Translations under genes and position numbers: made by a program
Assembly: GCA_965232485.1 (NCBI GenBank)
Contig: OZ246975.1
Location: 1,426,001 to 1,490,000 of the forward strand
Direction: 5' to 3'
DNA from: VXPQ01 sp965232485
Lineage (GTDB): Bacteria; Bacteroidota; Rhodothermia; Rhodothermales; VXPQ01
DNA: 64,000 bases
In this document: positions 53,280 to 61,577 of the stretch, piece by piece
Numbering within the stretch: position 1 is the first letter of the stretch
How the letters are laid out: the number at the start of each line of letters is the position of its first letter
The notes under the pieces: model-generated
The model's database searches: none
What the model saw: the letters and a program-made list of their open reading frames with translations, nothing else
Told to the model about the DNA's origin: nothing

Positions 53280-56200
53280 ATGCCGACGTATTCGGGTCAT
53301 ATGGTTCGTTTGATTTGCGCGCTGGTCGTCGCGGGGCTGGCGTGGGTTGTTCCTGCGGAGGGCCAGGCTGTCCAGGACGAAGGATTTCCGACGAAGGGCG
53401 TTTTTCCGGAGGAATATCCCGAGGTTCCCGGCGTCGAAGAGGCGTGCGGTCCCTTCGAGGTTCCCGGCGCGTTCGGCGAAGGATGCGTGGAGGACAGCGG
53501 GCCGGATGCGTTCGGACCTGTTGCGGGAGCGGGAGGCTTCCCGAACGCTTCGCCCGATCCTGTTTTGCGTACGGCCCCGCGCCTCGAGTGTCCCGCCGCC
53601 GTGTTCGTCGAAGAGATGGAGACGGGCGTGATCGATTGCCATGCCTATGACGAGGCGGGCGAAGAACACCTCGATTATTACTGGGAGCCTGTGGAGGGCG
53701 CGCCGCGGGGCTATCTGGACGCTCCGCGCTTGACAGGCGAGGACAGGCCGAACCCTTCGATAGTGGCTCCTTCGTCTCCGTTTTACGCTACGCTGGAGTC
53801 TTTTCTGTCGGAGGATGCGACGCTTCGCTACCGGTACCGCCTGACGGCTACGTCTCGCGTTACGGGTCTTTCGTCGCGGGCGGAGGTGGAGGTGTTCGTG
53901 TTGCTGCGCCGTCCGAGCGTGTATTGTCCCCTTGAGTACGAGGTATCGGCGGGTTCGGAGATCGTTCTGTCGTGCGAGGGGGCGGACCCGTTGTCTTTCC
54001 GCATGGACTACGAGGCGGGTTCGTCTGTATCGTGGGAGTGGGAGGGCCTTTGGGGGTCGAATGCGTCGTTGTTGAGCGCTTCGGACACGCCGTCGCCGTT
54101 GTTCCGGGCTCCTTTGGGGGGCGCGGGCGAGACGCACCACTATATTGCGAGCATGACGACAACCTCGTCGGGGGTTCCCCGAACGGCGCGGCGCAGGGTG
54201 AGCGTTCGGGTGGTCGAAGGGGAGGCCTCGGACGCAGCGGCGGCAGGCTCCTTGTCGGCGGGGGCTTCGGCCCCGACGATCGAGTGCGAGGATTACGATG
54301 AGCGCTTTGGCGTGCCTGATTTCAAGCTGGAATGTACCCTGAATAACGAACCGCCGGGCGTTACGTATAGATGGACGGCGCCCGGCAATCCATCGGATAC
54401 GACTCGGTTAAGCGCTACAAACATTAAGAATCCAACGTTCAGCGCGAAGGAGTACGGCAGATTTGGTTACAGCTGGACGACGATAGCAGACAAGCCCATT
54501 GATTATGAATACAGGGTGGGCATGTTTGATAATTTGGGGGCTGAAGTTGCTTACGACGAGGTTACGATTACGATACGGAATCCGGATTGGATGTCCTGTA
54601 CGCCGTTAGCACAGGAAGTATATGAAGGCGATCCGGATGTTCAATTCGATTGCCGCCGAACGTACTTCAGGGGAGGGTGGTGGCACGGGCACAGCGGGAG
54701 CATACCAGATACGCAAAAGCTCAGGGCGCGCTGGACGAAGCCCTCCGACGAGCAGTCAATTCCTCGACGGTACATTTTTCACGTTCCGGGTTCTTTGCCC
54801 GCAGGCAAGGCGAGGGAATCTTATCAGTATGCCGTATGCCTCGGGAGTAGATTCCACTCTGATAATACAAACATAGGCACGAACGGCGAATACAATAGCA
54901 CTGGGTGTGAATATATTACCGTAACGGTGAGAAAACACGGGGTTCGCGTCGACTGCGCGACTCCCGATCCGGTTTACGAGGGCGCGCCGAACTTCGCTTT
55001 GTCCTGCAACGCTACGGGGCCTCCGGGGAATAATAATCCTGCGTACTCGTATGCCTGGACGGCGAAGGGTTCTACCACGGACACGAGCCTCTTGAGCGAT
55101 ACGGGCATTCCTTCGCCGACGTTCGACGTGCCGGATAACGTAGACAAGGACGAAACGTACGAGTACCTTCTTACGGTCTCGAATCCGGGTAGTATAGACG
55201 GGACGGCGAACGTAACCGTGACGGTATTGAACAAGCCTGATATAATGGTTGCATGCGCGGGCAATCCGTATTCGACCTACGAAGGAGAGGCGGACATTGC
55301 GCTGGATTGCACGGCAAAGGGCGCTCCCGGCGCTCCTCCCGCGTATATGTATGCCTGGACGGCCCGCGGTTCTACGCCGGACACGGACCTCTTGAGCGCT
55401 ACGGACGTATTGTCGCCGACGTTCTACGTGCCGGATAACGTAGACAAGGACGAAACGTACGAGTATCTTCTTACGGTCTCGGCGGATAACGCGGAAGACG
55501 ACGAGGCGGAGGTGACGGTGACGGTGCTGAACAAAGGCGCGCTTACGCTAACGTGCACGAGCCTCGATCCGGTTTACGAGGGCGCGCCGGACTTCGCGTT
55601 GTCCTGCAACGCTACGGGTCCTCCGGGGAATAATAATCCAGCGTACTCGTACGCCTGGACGGCGCGCGGTTCTACGCCGGACACGGACCTCTTGAGCGGG
55701 ACGGGCATTGATTCGCCGACGTTCTACGTGCCGGATAACGTAGACAAGGACGAGACGTACGAGTACAGCGTTACGGTCTCGGCGGAGAACGCGTGGGACG
55801 ACATGGCGGAGGTGACGGTGACGGTGCTCGACCGACCCGACGTCGTTGTGTCGTGCGCGGACCCCGATCCGGTCTACGAAGGCTCGGAAGACATTGAGCT
55901 ATCCTGCGAGGCGAGGGGGGATCCCGACGGTTCGGACTACGCCTTCGCCTGGGAGGCCCTGGGCGCTACGCCCGCGGGCCTCTTGAGCGCTCTGGACGTA
56001 CCGTCGCCGACGTTCTACGTGCCGGACGAAGTGGACGAGACGACGCGGTACGAATACCGCGTTACGGCGACGGCGCCGGGCGCGGAAGACGGGACGGCGG
56101 ACGTAACGGTGACGGTGCTAAACACGGGTGCGCTGGCGCTGACCTGCGCGGACCCCGATCCCGTCTACGAAGGCTCGGAGGACATTGCGCTATCCTGCGA

Positions 56201-59200
56201 ACCGACCGGCACTCCCGACGGTTCCGACTACGCCTTTGTCTGGGAGGCCTTGGGCGCTACGCCGACAGGCCTCTTGAGCGCGACAAATATTTCGTCTCCG
56301 ACGTTCTACGTGCCGGACGAAGTGGACGAGACGACGCGGTACGAATACCGCGTTACGGCGACGGCGCCGGGCGCGGAAGACGGGACGGCGGACGTAACCG
56401 TTACGGTGCTCGACTCGCCGCCGCCTGCGCCTGTTGCGCTTGCGTTGTCTTGCGAGCAACCCCCATCGGTCTACGAAGGCTCGGCGGACATTGCGCTATC
56501 CTGCGAGGCTATGGGGGATCCCGACGGTTCGGACTACGCCTTTGCCTGGGAGACTCGCGGCGCAACGGCGAACACGGATTTGCTGAGCGCGACGGACGTA
56601 CCTTCTCCGACGTTCTACGTGCCCGACGAAGTGGACGAGACGACGCGGTACGAATACAAGGTTATGGCGACGGCGGAGAACGCCTTCGGCGCGTCGGCGG
56701 ACGTAACCGTTACGGTATTGAACAAGGGCGCGCTGGCTCTGACGTGCGCGAACCCCGCTCCGGTCTACGAAGGGTCGCCGGACATTGCGCTATCCTGCGA
56801 GGCTACGGGGGCTCCCGACGGTTCCGACTACGCGTACGCTTGGGAGGCTCGCGGCGCAACGGCGAACACGAACCTGTTGAGCGCAACGGATATTGATTCG
56901 CCGACGTTCGACGTGCCGGATAACGTAGACAAGGACGAGACGTACGAGTACCGCGTTAGGGTCTCGGCGGAGAACGCGGAGGACGCGACGGCAGACGTAA
57001 CGGTGACGGTGCTGAACAAGGGCGTGCTTACGCTAACGTGCACGAGCCCCGATCCGGTTTACGAGGGCGCGCCGGACTTCGCTTTGTCCTGCAACGCTTC
57101 GGGTCCTTCGGGGAATAATAATCCTGCGTACTCGTACGCCTGGACGGCGAGGGGTTCTACCACGGACACGAGCCTCTTGAGCGATACAGACGCATCTTCG
57201 CCGACGTTCGACGTGCCGGATACCGTAGACAAGGACGAGACGTACGAGTACCGCGTTACGGTCTCGGCGGCGAACGCGGAGTCCGCTGCGGCGGAAGTCA
57301 CGGTGACGGTTTTGAACAGGGGCGCGCTGGCGCTTGTGTGCAACGATCCGGATCCGGTCTACGAAGGCTCGGAAGACATTGCGCTGAATTGCTCGACGAC
57401 GGGCGCCCCGGACGGTTCCGTCTACGCGTACGTTTGGGAGGCTCGCGGCGCAACGGCGAACACGAACCTGTTGAGCGAGACGGATATTGATTCGCCGACG
57501 TTCTACGTGCCGGATAACGTAGACAAGGACGAGACATACGAGTACCGCGTTACGGTCTCGGCGGAGAACGCGGAGGATGCTGCGGCGGAAGTCACGGTGA
57601 CGGTTTTGAACAGGGACGATCCGCCTCTGCCGCCGCCAACGCTTGCTGCGCTGGCGCTGACGTGCGCGAACCCCGCTCCGGTCTACGAAGGCTCAGAGGA
57701 CATTACGCTGAATTGCTCGACGACGGGCGCCCCGGACGGTTCCGTCTACGCGTACGTTTGGGAGGCTCGCGGCGCCACGCCTGCGGGGATGCTGAGCGCG
57801 CTGGACGTATCATCGCCGACGTTCTACGTGCCCGACGAGGTGGACGAGACGACGCGGTACGAATACGGCGTTACGGTCACGGCGGAGAACGCAGAGGCGG
57901 CTACGGCCAACGTAACCGTTACGGTGCTCGACAGGACAGCGGCCCCCGACCCGCCCGCCGTCGCGTTCTCCGGCGATGCGACGTCGCTGGGGATCGCGAC
58001 AAGCGTTTCGTCCTTGCGTTTCGGGGCGCAGTCGGCGGGCGCGCAGGCGTCGCTGGACCCGCTGACGGACCGGGTATCGACGCGCGCCTCGGGCCCATAC
58101 CATGCGGGCCGCATGACGCTTGCGCCGGACGGCTCCCTCGCGTTCGACGAAAACGGGGAGCTGGCGCTGTCCATCGAGCTGGTTACGCCGGTCGCGCTTC
58201 GCCATGAAACGGGCGCGGCGACGCTCGCGCTGGTTCCTCGCTGGTCTATCGCCGCCTCGTGCGAGCAGCTTGCTTCCGAGTCGATAGGCGGTCTGCACAC
58301 GCAGACGACGCTGTCGGAGTCGGACTGCCGCCTGTTGCTATTAGGAGGCGACCTGGACCTGTCCGGCGCCGCTCCGGGCCGCTACGCGGGGAACATAGAC
58401 GTGATTCTTCGTACGGACGCGGGCGTGGAGACGCACTCGGTGGAAGCCGAGGTGACGGTCGTGGCTGCGCCGCGCGTGATCACGATAGGACCGGGCGGCG
58501 TGCGCTTCCACGCCTCGCGGGAGGTTCCCGCAGCCTTGACGGAAGGGCAGAACCTGAGCGTCTACCCGGACATGGCGTTCATGACGGCGGACGAACCTTC
58601 GGGCGCGTTCGAGCTGTCCAATCCGTCGCTCATGCCGCTGGAGGTATCGGTGTCGGCACGGTTCGGGTATGCGGAGGCGACGGAAGACGGCCGCGAGATC
58701 GTGGTGGAGGATGCATCCGCATCCCGTTTGGGGGATTTGTCGGAAATAGCGAATATCTATCCAACGACCTTGACCCTGATGCCTGGCGAGCGGGGCGTCG
58801 TGCGCTACGGCGTGCGGGAGGAGGCGCTTTCGTCGCTGGAAGAGGCGGGCTACGCGGCCTTTTTCGAGGTGACGTCTTCTCCTCGCTGGTATGCTCGTGC
58901 GGACCGGCTGCCTGAGGAAGAGACGGGCGGCGAGACGGCGCGCGTGACGCTGCGCGTACCCGGGGCGTACGTTCCGGGCGAGATCGCACCGCGCCTGAAG
59001 GCGACGTTGCTGTCCTTGTCGGGAGGCGCTTCGCCTGTGGCGACGTTTTTGCTGGAGACGGACGGCGTTCCCTTCGCGGGCGAGGCGGCGGCGTACGACG
59101 GGGAGGGTCGCGAGCTGGGCCGCGGCGAGACGCTGACGTATGCGCGCAGCCGGGTGCGGATGCCTCTGGACCGGTTGCCGGAGGGCGAGGTGGTATTCTT

Positions 59201-59342
59201 GCGCTTTACGCCGCGCGGGTCGGGCGCCGCGCCGGAGCCTGTGGCCGTGCCGTGGCATGCGCCGCAGCGAGAGGGGCGAGACATAGGCGCCGCGCAGGAC
59301 AGCGAGACGCCGCCGGGCGCCGCCTTCGCTGAAAAACCTTGA
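53280..59342 (+). CDS. giant secreted protein with mosaic Ig/PKD-like repeats
   Basis: A 2,020-residue secreted protein of unknown role, likely a surface adhesin. It has a signal peptide near residues 8-30 (RLICALVVAGLAWVVPAEGQ). Four diverged domains (about 95-550) are followed by ten close repeats of about 95-100 residues (555-1552). Each repeat has paired Cys, VYEG, a Tyr-Ala-Trp core, LLS...SPTF, VPD and TVTVL. A unique C-terminal part (1553-2020) contains beta-rich segments, one of which (1735-1860) recalls a chaperone-like domain. It lacks a type IX tail, and its stop codon lies in an mgtE-derived sequence, so the gene may be truncated. It begins 21 bp after ccmE. Confidence 0.82.
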   Translation: MPTYSGHMVRLICALVVAGLAWVVPAEGQAVQDEGFPTKGVFPEEYPEVPGVEEACGPFEVPGAFGEGCVEDSGPDAFGPVAGAGGFPNASPDPVLRTAPRLECPAAVFVEEMETGVIDCHAYDEAGEEHLDYYWEPVEGAPRGYLDAPRLTGEDRPNPSIVAPSSPFYATLESFLSEDATLRYRYRLTATSRVTGLSSRAEVEVFVLLRRPSVYCPLEYEVSAGSEIVLSCEGADPLSFRMDYEAGSSVSWEWEGLWGSNASLLSASDTPSPLFRAPLGGAGETHHYIASMTTTSSGVPRTARRRVSVRVVEGEASDAAAAGSLSAGASAPTIECEDYDERFGVPDFKLECTLNNEPPGVTYRWTAPGNPSDTTRLSATNIKNPTFSAKEYGRFGYSWTTIADKPIDYEYRVGMFDNLGAEVAYDEVTITIRNPDWMSCTPLAQEVYEGDPDVQFDCRRTYFRGGWWHGHSGSIPDTQKLRARWTKPSDEQSIPRRYIFHVPGSLPAGKARESYQYAVCLGSRFHSDNTNIGTNGEYNSTGCEYITVTVRKHGVRVDCATPDPVYEGAPNFALSCNATGPPGNNNPAYSYAWTAKGSTTDTSLLSDTGIPSPTFDVPDNVDKDETYEYLLTVSNPGSIDGTANVTVTVLNKPDIMVACAGNPYSTYEGEADIALDCTAKGAPGAPPAYMYAWTARGSTPDTDLLSATDVLSPTFYVPDNVDKDETYEYLLTVSADNAEDDEAEVTVTVLNKGALTLTCTSLDPVYEGAPDFALSCNATGPPGNNNPAYSYAWTARGSTPDTDLLSGTGIDSPTFYVPDNVDKDETYEYSVTVSAENAWDDMAEVTVTVLDRPDVVVSCADPDPVYEGSEDIELSCEARGDPDGSDYAFAWEALGATPAGLLSALDVPSPTFYVPDEVDETTRYEYRVTATAPGAEDGTADVTVTVLNTGALALTCADPDPVYEGSEDIALSCEPTGTPDGSDYAFVWEALGATPTGLLSATNISSPTFYVPDEVDETTRYEYRVTATAPGAEDGTADVTVTVLDSPPPAPVALALSCEQPPSVYEGSADIALSCEAMGDPDGSDYAFAWETRGATANTDLLSATDVPSPTFYVPDEVDETTRYEYKVMATAENAFGASADVTVTVLNKGALALTCANPAPVYEGSPDIALSCEATGAPDGSDYAYAWEARGATANTNLLSATDIDSPTFDVPDNVDKDETYEYRVRVSAENAEDATADVTVTVLNKGVLTLTCTSPDPVYEGAPDFALSCNASGPSGNNNPAYSYAWTARGSTTDTSLLSDTDASSPTFDVPDTVDKDETYEYRVTVSAANAESAAAEVTVTVLNRGALALVCNDPDPVYEGSEDIALNCSTTGAPDGSVYAYVWEARGATANTNLLSETDIDSPTFYVPDNVDKDETYEYRVTVSAENAEDAAAEVTVTVLNRDDPPLPPPTLAALALTCANPAPVYEGSEDITLNCSTTGAPDGSVYAYVWEARGATPAGMLSALDVSSPTFYVPDEVDETTRYEYGVTVTAENAEAATANVTVTVLDRTAAPDPPAVAFSGDATSLGIATSVSSLRFGAQSAGAQASLDPLTDRVSTRASGPYHAGRMTLAPDGSLAFDENGELALSIELVTPVALRHETGAATLALVPRWSIAASCEQLASESIGGLHTQTTLSESDCRLLLLGGDLDLSGAAPGRYAGNIDVILRTDAGVETHSVEAEVTVVAAPRVITIGPGGVRFHASREVPAALTEGQNLSVYPDMAFMTADEPSGAFELSNPSLMPLEVSVSARFGYAEATEDGREIVVEDASASRLGDLSEIANIYPTTLTLMPGERGVVRYGVREEALSSLEEAGYAAFFEVTSSPRWYARADRLPEEETGGETARVTLRVPGAYVPGEIAPRLKATLLSLSGGASPVATFLLETDGVPFAGEAAAYDGEGRELGRGETLTYARSRVRMPLDRLPEGEVVFLRFTPRGSGAAPEPVAVPWHAPQREGRDIGAAQDSETPPGAAFAEKP
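54942..57936 (+). repeat. ten tandem ~300-bp repeats in the giant gene
   Basis: Near-identical DNA blocks recur, e.g. gtgccggataacgtagacaa and gtgccggacgaagtggacga. They fall in two versions of the first module and two of the last, combined in at least three ways. This is expected of a repeat array that recombines internally. Confidence 0.85.
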
Positions 59343-59710
59343 GGCGCTCCGAATGCGTTTCCTCGAGAAGCTGCGCGCGCAGCTCCTCGTCGAGGTCGGT
59401 CAGCGCCAGTCCGGCCTGTTCGCCCGGCAACCACCCGAACAGCGTCTCGCGTTCTCCGGCGGAGAGATAATTCATTGGCCGGGCAAGGTCCGCCGGATGC
59501 AAACGCGCCGCTATGCGCACCGCTTCCTCCCGCGCCCCCGCCGCCATCAACGTTTCGAGACGCTCGGCCAATTCGTCGTCGATTGCGGGAGGAGACGCGG
59601 ACATGTCCTGGTCTCGAACGATATCTGGAGAAGGCTCCATGTAAGGCGCAAACGGTTACGGGAAGGAGACGCCTGCGGCGCTGCGTACGCGCTTTAAGAA
59701 TACGCTGATT
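59337..59710 (-). pseudogene. mgtE: truncated copy of mgtE 5' end and upstream region
   Basis: It matches 62672-63045 with about 17 mismatches in 374 bases by hand count. It holds the upstream leader, the ATG (59640) and about the first 100 codons of mgtE, then stops abruptly at ccttgag. The frame then runs into the giant gene in antisense. It cannot make a channel, since all membrane helices are missing. Confidence 0.92.
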
Positions 59711-60095
59711 TTTGCTTCATGGTCGCTTCCGGGAAAACATACCGGCGTATCCGAAACATCGTCCTTGCGTGGCTGACGCTGGTCGTGCTGGGCGGATTCC
59801 TGCTCGATAATCTCCCGAATCAACATTCTGGAGCACACGGCGCGGAATCTGTATTTTCATGTGCCGATGTGGTTCGCGATGATGGCCGCCTTCTTCGTTT
59901 CGGCGTGGCGCTCGGCGCGATACCTTGGGTCCCGAGACCCCTGCGCGACACGCGGGCGCTGGAAGCAGCGCGGGTCGGCGCGGTATTCGGCGTACTTCGG
60001 GTTGGCGACGGGCGTCGTCTGGGCGCGCTTTACCTGGCACGTGGGACAGGGCGTCTGGTGGAATTTCGATCCCAAACAAACCATGACCGCCATGC
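59706..60095 (+). pseudogene. ccmC: frameshifted fragment of ccmC
   Basis: It matches ccmC from 12 bases before its ATG to about codon 126 (51758 to about 52147). One extra base near 59815, one lost near 59938 and one extra near 59995 break the frame. The WWNFDPKQTM segment is still readable at the end. The join to the mgtE piece is at the shared bases TGATT. Confidence 0.92.
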
Positions 60096-60256
60096 GCAGG
60101 GTGCATTACCCTCACCCCAAGCCCGCCAATTTCGAGGACGCCGAACGCCTGGTGGTGCGGGGCGCCGCGGAGGGCGATGTATTCGTGGCCCGGCACATTC
60201 TCGTCAAATGCCCTTCCAAATACAACGACGGATCCGAATTCGAGGCGGGGGCGTAG
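60090..60256 (+). pseudogene. ccmE: 3' fragment of ccmE joined to ccmC fragment
   Basis: It matches ccmE from about 53058 to 53217, including CPSKYNDGSEFEA, then diverges into new sequence. The join to the ccmC piece is at a shared gccgtgc-like stretch; about 900 bp (ccmC 3' end, the CcmD-like gene and ccmE 5' end) are missing. Confidence 0.92.
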
Positions 60257-60329
60257 AAGGTGCTAAATAACCCGTGACTATGTTGTCTAACCTCATCATG
60301 TTGCTCACGCTTGCAGGAGTACAATAAAG

Positions 60330-60374
60330 ATGGGGAAAAAGAGAAGCCGTTACTCGAACCGAAGTTGCCAATGA
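60330..60374 (+). CDS. possible 14-residue leader peptide of the HNH gene
   Basis: ATG at 60330, preceded by a ggag ribosome site at 60316-60319, encodes MGKKRSRYSNRSCQ and stops in an ATGA overlap with the HNH start at 60371. This looks like a coupling leader. Too short to prove as a gene. Confidence 0.35.
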   Translation: MGKKRSRYSNRSCQ

Positions 60375-61426
60375 CAAACACGACGACGCAGACTTCAGAC
60401 TGGAAGTCATGGTGGATACTGAATCCATGGGCGCCAACTGGATTGGCCAAGCACAAGTGGTCCCTGTCCAAGAATCAAATCGAGGGGTTCAGGCGCCAAA
60501 ACCCGAAATTTGTCTCTGACCACAAACGTCTCAAACTCCGAGGCACCCAAAAACAAGACGACAAGCGAGAGGCAATTGAGAAGGCTTGGCGTTACTACAT
60601 GGTCAACGAAAGATCACTGTCCGAGAACGATCAGGCCATGCCCACCGGTCTCCTGAAAATGAGTATGCAGGATATAGAAAAGGACGGGTACGGATTTCTC
60701 AAAGCTGGCTTGCGCAACTACCCCGGCTATACCGAATGGATGGAAAAAAATGGCTCTATGATATCTTTCCTGGTGCATGAATTCTATCCGGGAAGCAAGT
60801 ATTGTGAAGAGCACGCGCTTTTCCCGGAGCGATTCCCGTTCTCAAAAACAGGTGTTGTAACTTTGGAGCGTTTGGCTCATGTGATAGCTAAAACCTACCT
60901 ATACCGTGAACATATTGCCGGTCTATCAAAGGAGGACGCCAAGAAAATATTCTGTTCTCGGCATCATGAGCAAGCCTTCTTGCCGCGCCTGGAATTGGAG
61001 GGCGATTTTGGAATTAATGATCGGGACATCACTAGATTCGGTGTTGACAAAATCAGGCAGGAAATCGCTTGGCAGTTCGATCCCTCGGACAGGCCGAGGA
61101 ACCCCGGATGGAATTCTGGAAAATTCAAACGGGATAACGAAAATCGTCTTAACGGATATTGTCGCTATTGCAAGGCAACGCCCATTGATCTGCACCACTT
61201 GATACCACGGAGCGAAAATTCATCACTGATATATGATCCCGAAAACGTTGTCGAATTGTGTTGTCAGGCACATCAGTTCATTGAACGGAAGATGTCAGGA
61301 GACAAAAAACTGGAGCGCAAGTATGATCTGGCGAAGAAAGAGTGGCAAAATAAAGAGCAGCAAAAGGCGGAGGCCTTTGACGATGTCATGAAAGAAGTGC
61401 ATAAGAGGATTGCGCCAGAGCGGTAG
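60371..61426 (+). CDS. HNH endonuclease-domain protein
   Basis: A 351-residue protein (start MTNTTTQTSDWKSWW) with an unknown N-terminal 220 residues and a C-terminal HNH nuclease domain: CRYC (zinc knuckle Cys pair), DLHHLIPRS (catalytic His) and ENVVELCCQAHQFIE. Base composition is clearly more AT-rich than its neighbours, with different codon use, which suggests recent transfer. A TTG at 60311 would add 20 residues, but the ATGA coupling favours 60371. It lies right after the ccm/mgtE scar. Confidence 0.8.
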   Translation: MTNTTTQTSDWKSWWILNPWAPTGLAKHKWSLSKNQIEGFRRQNPKFVSDHKRLKLRGTQKQDDKREAIEKAWRYYMVNERSLSENDQAMPTGLLKMSMQDIEKDGYGFLKAGLRNYPGYTEWMEKNGSMISFLVHEFYPGSKYCEEHALFPERFPFSKTGVVTLERLAHVIAKTYLYREHIAGLSKEDAKKIFCSRHHEQAFLPRLELEGDFGINDRDITRFGVDKIRQEIAWQFDPSDRPRNPGWNSGKFKRDNENRLNGYCRYCKATPIDLHHLIPRSENSSLIYDPENVVELCCQAHQFIERKMSGDKKLERKYDLAKKEWQNKEQQKAEAFDDVMKEVHKRIAPER

Positions 61427-61577
61427 TTGCCTGACGTCGCCAGCGATCAAGCGCCCCTCACCCAGCGACCGAAAGTGGGAACCGTTACATCCGCCCCAGT
61501 ACGCTATGCCCCGGACGCATTCGATCCGATAACAGACGAGGAATCGGCGGAATGGGGACTTTGACTGGCGCCCGACC
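61427..61577. other. gap after the HNH gene with an open frame
   Basis: After the HNH stop TAG the same frame stays open for 45 codons, ending EESAEWGL and TGA at about 61564. It may be a decayed tail or a small gene starting with TTG. No family is recognised. Confidence 0.25.

Noticed and set aside
53259..59342. The giant repeats as a CRISPR or diversity-generating target
   Set aside because: Units are about 300 bp and coding, with no spacers, no reverse transcriptase and no cas genes nearby.
59206..59640. 144-codon minus frame as a real small gene
   Set aside because: Its first 100 codons copy mgtE and the rest is antisense of the giant gene; best treated as a pseudogene fragment.
59719..60270. 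183-codon + frame as a gene
   Set aside because: It reads ccmC only for the first 30 codons, then runs out of frame after a single-base insertion.
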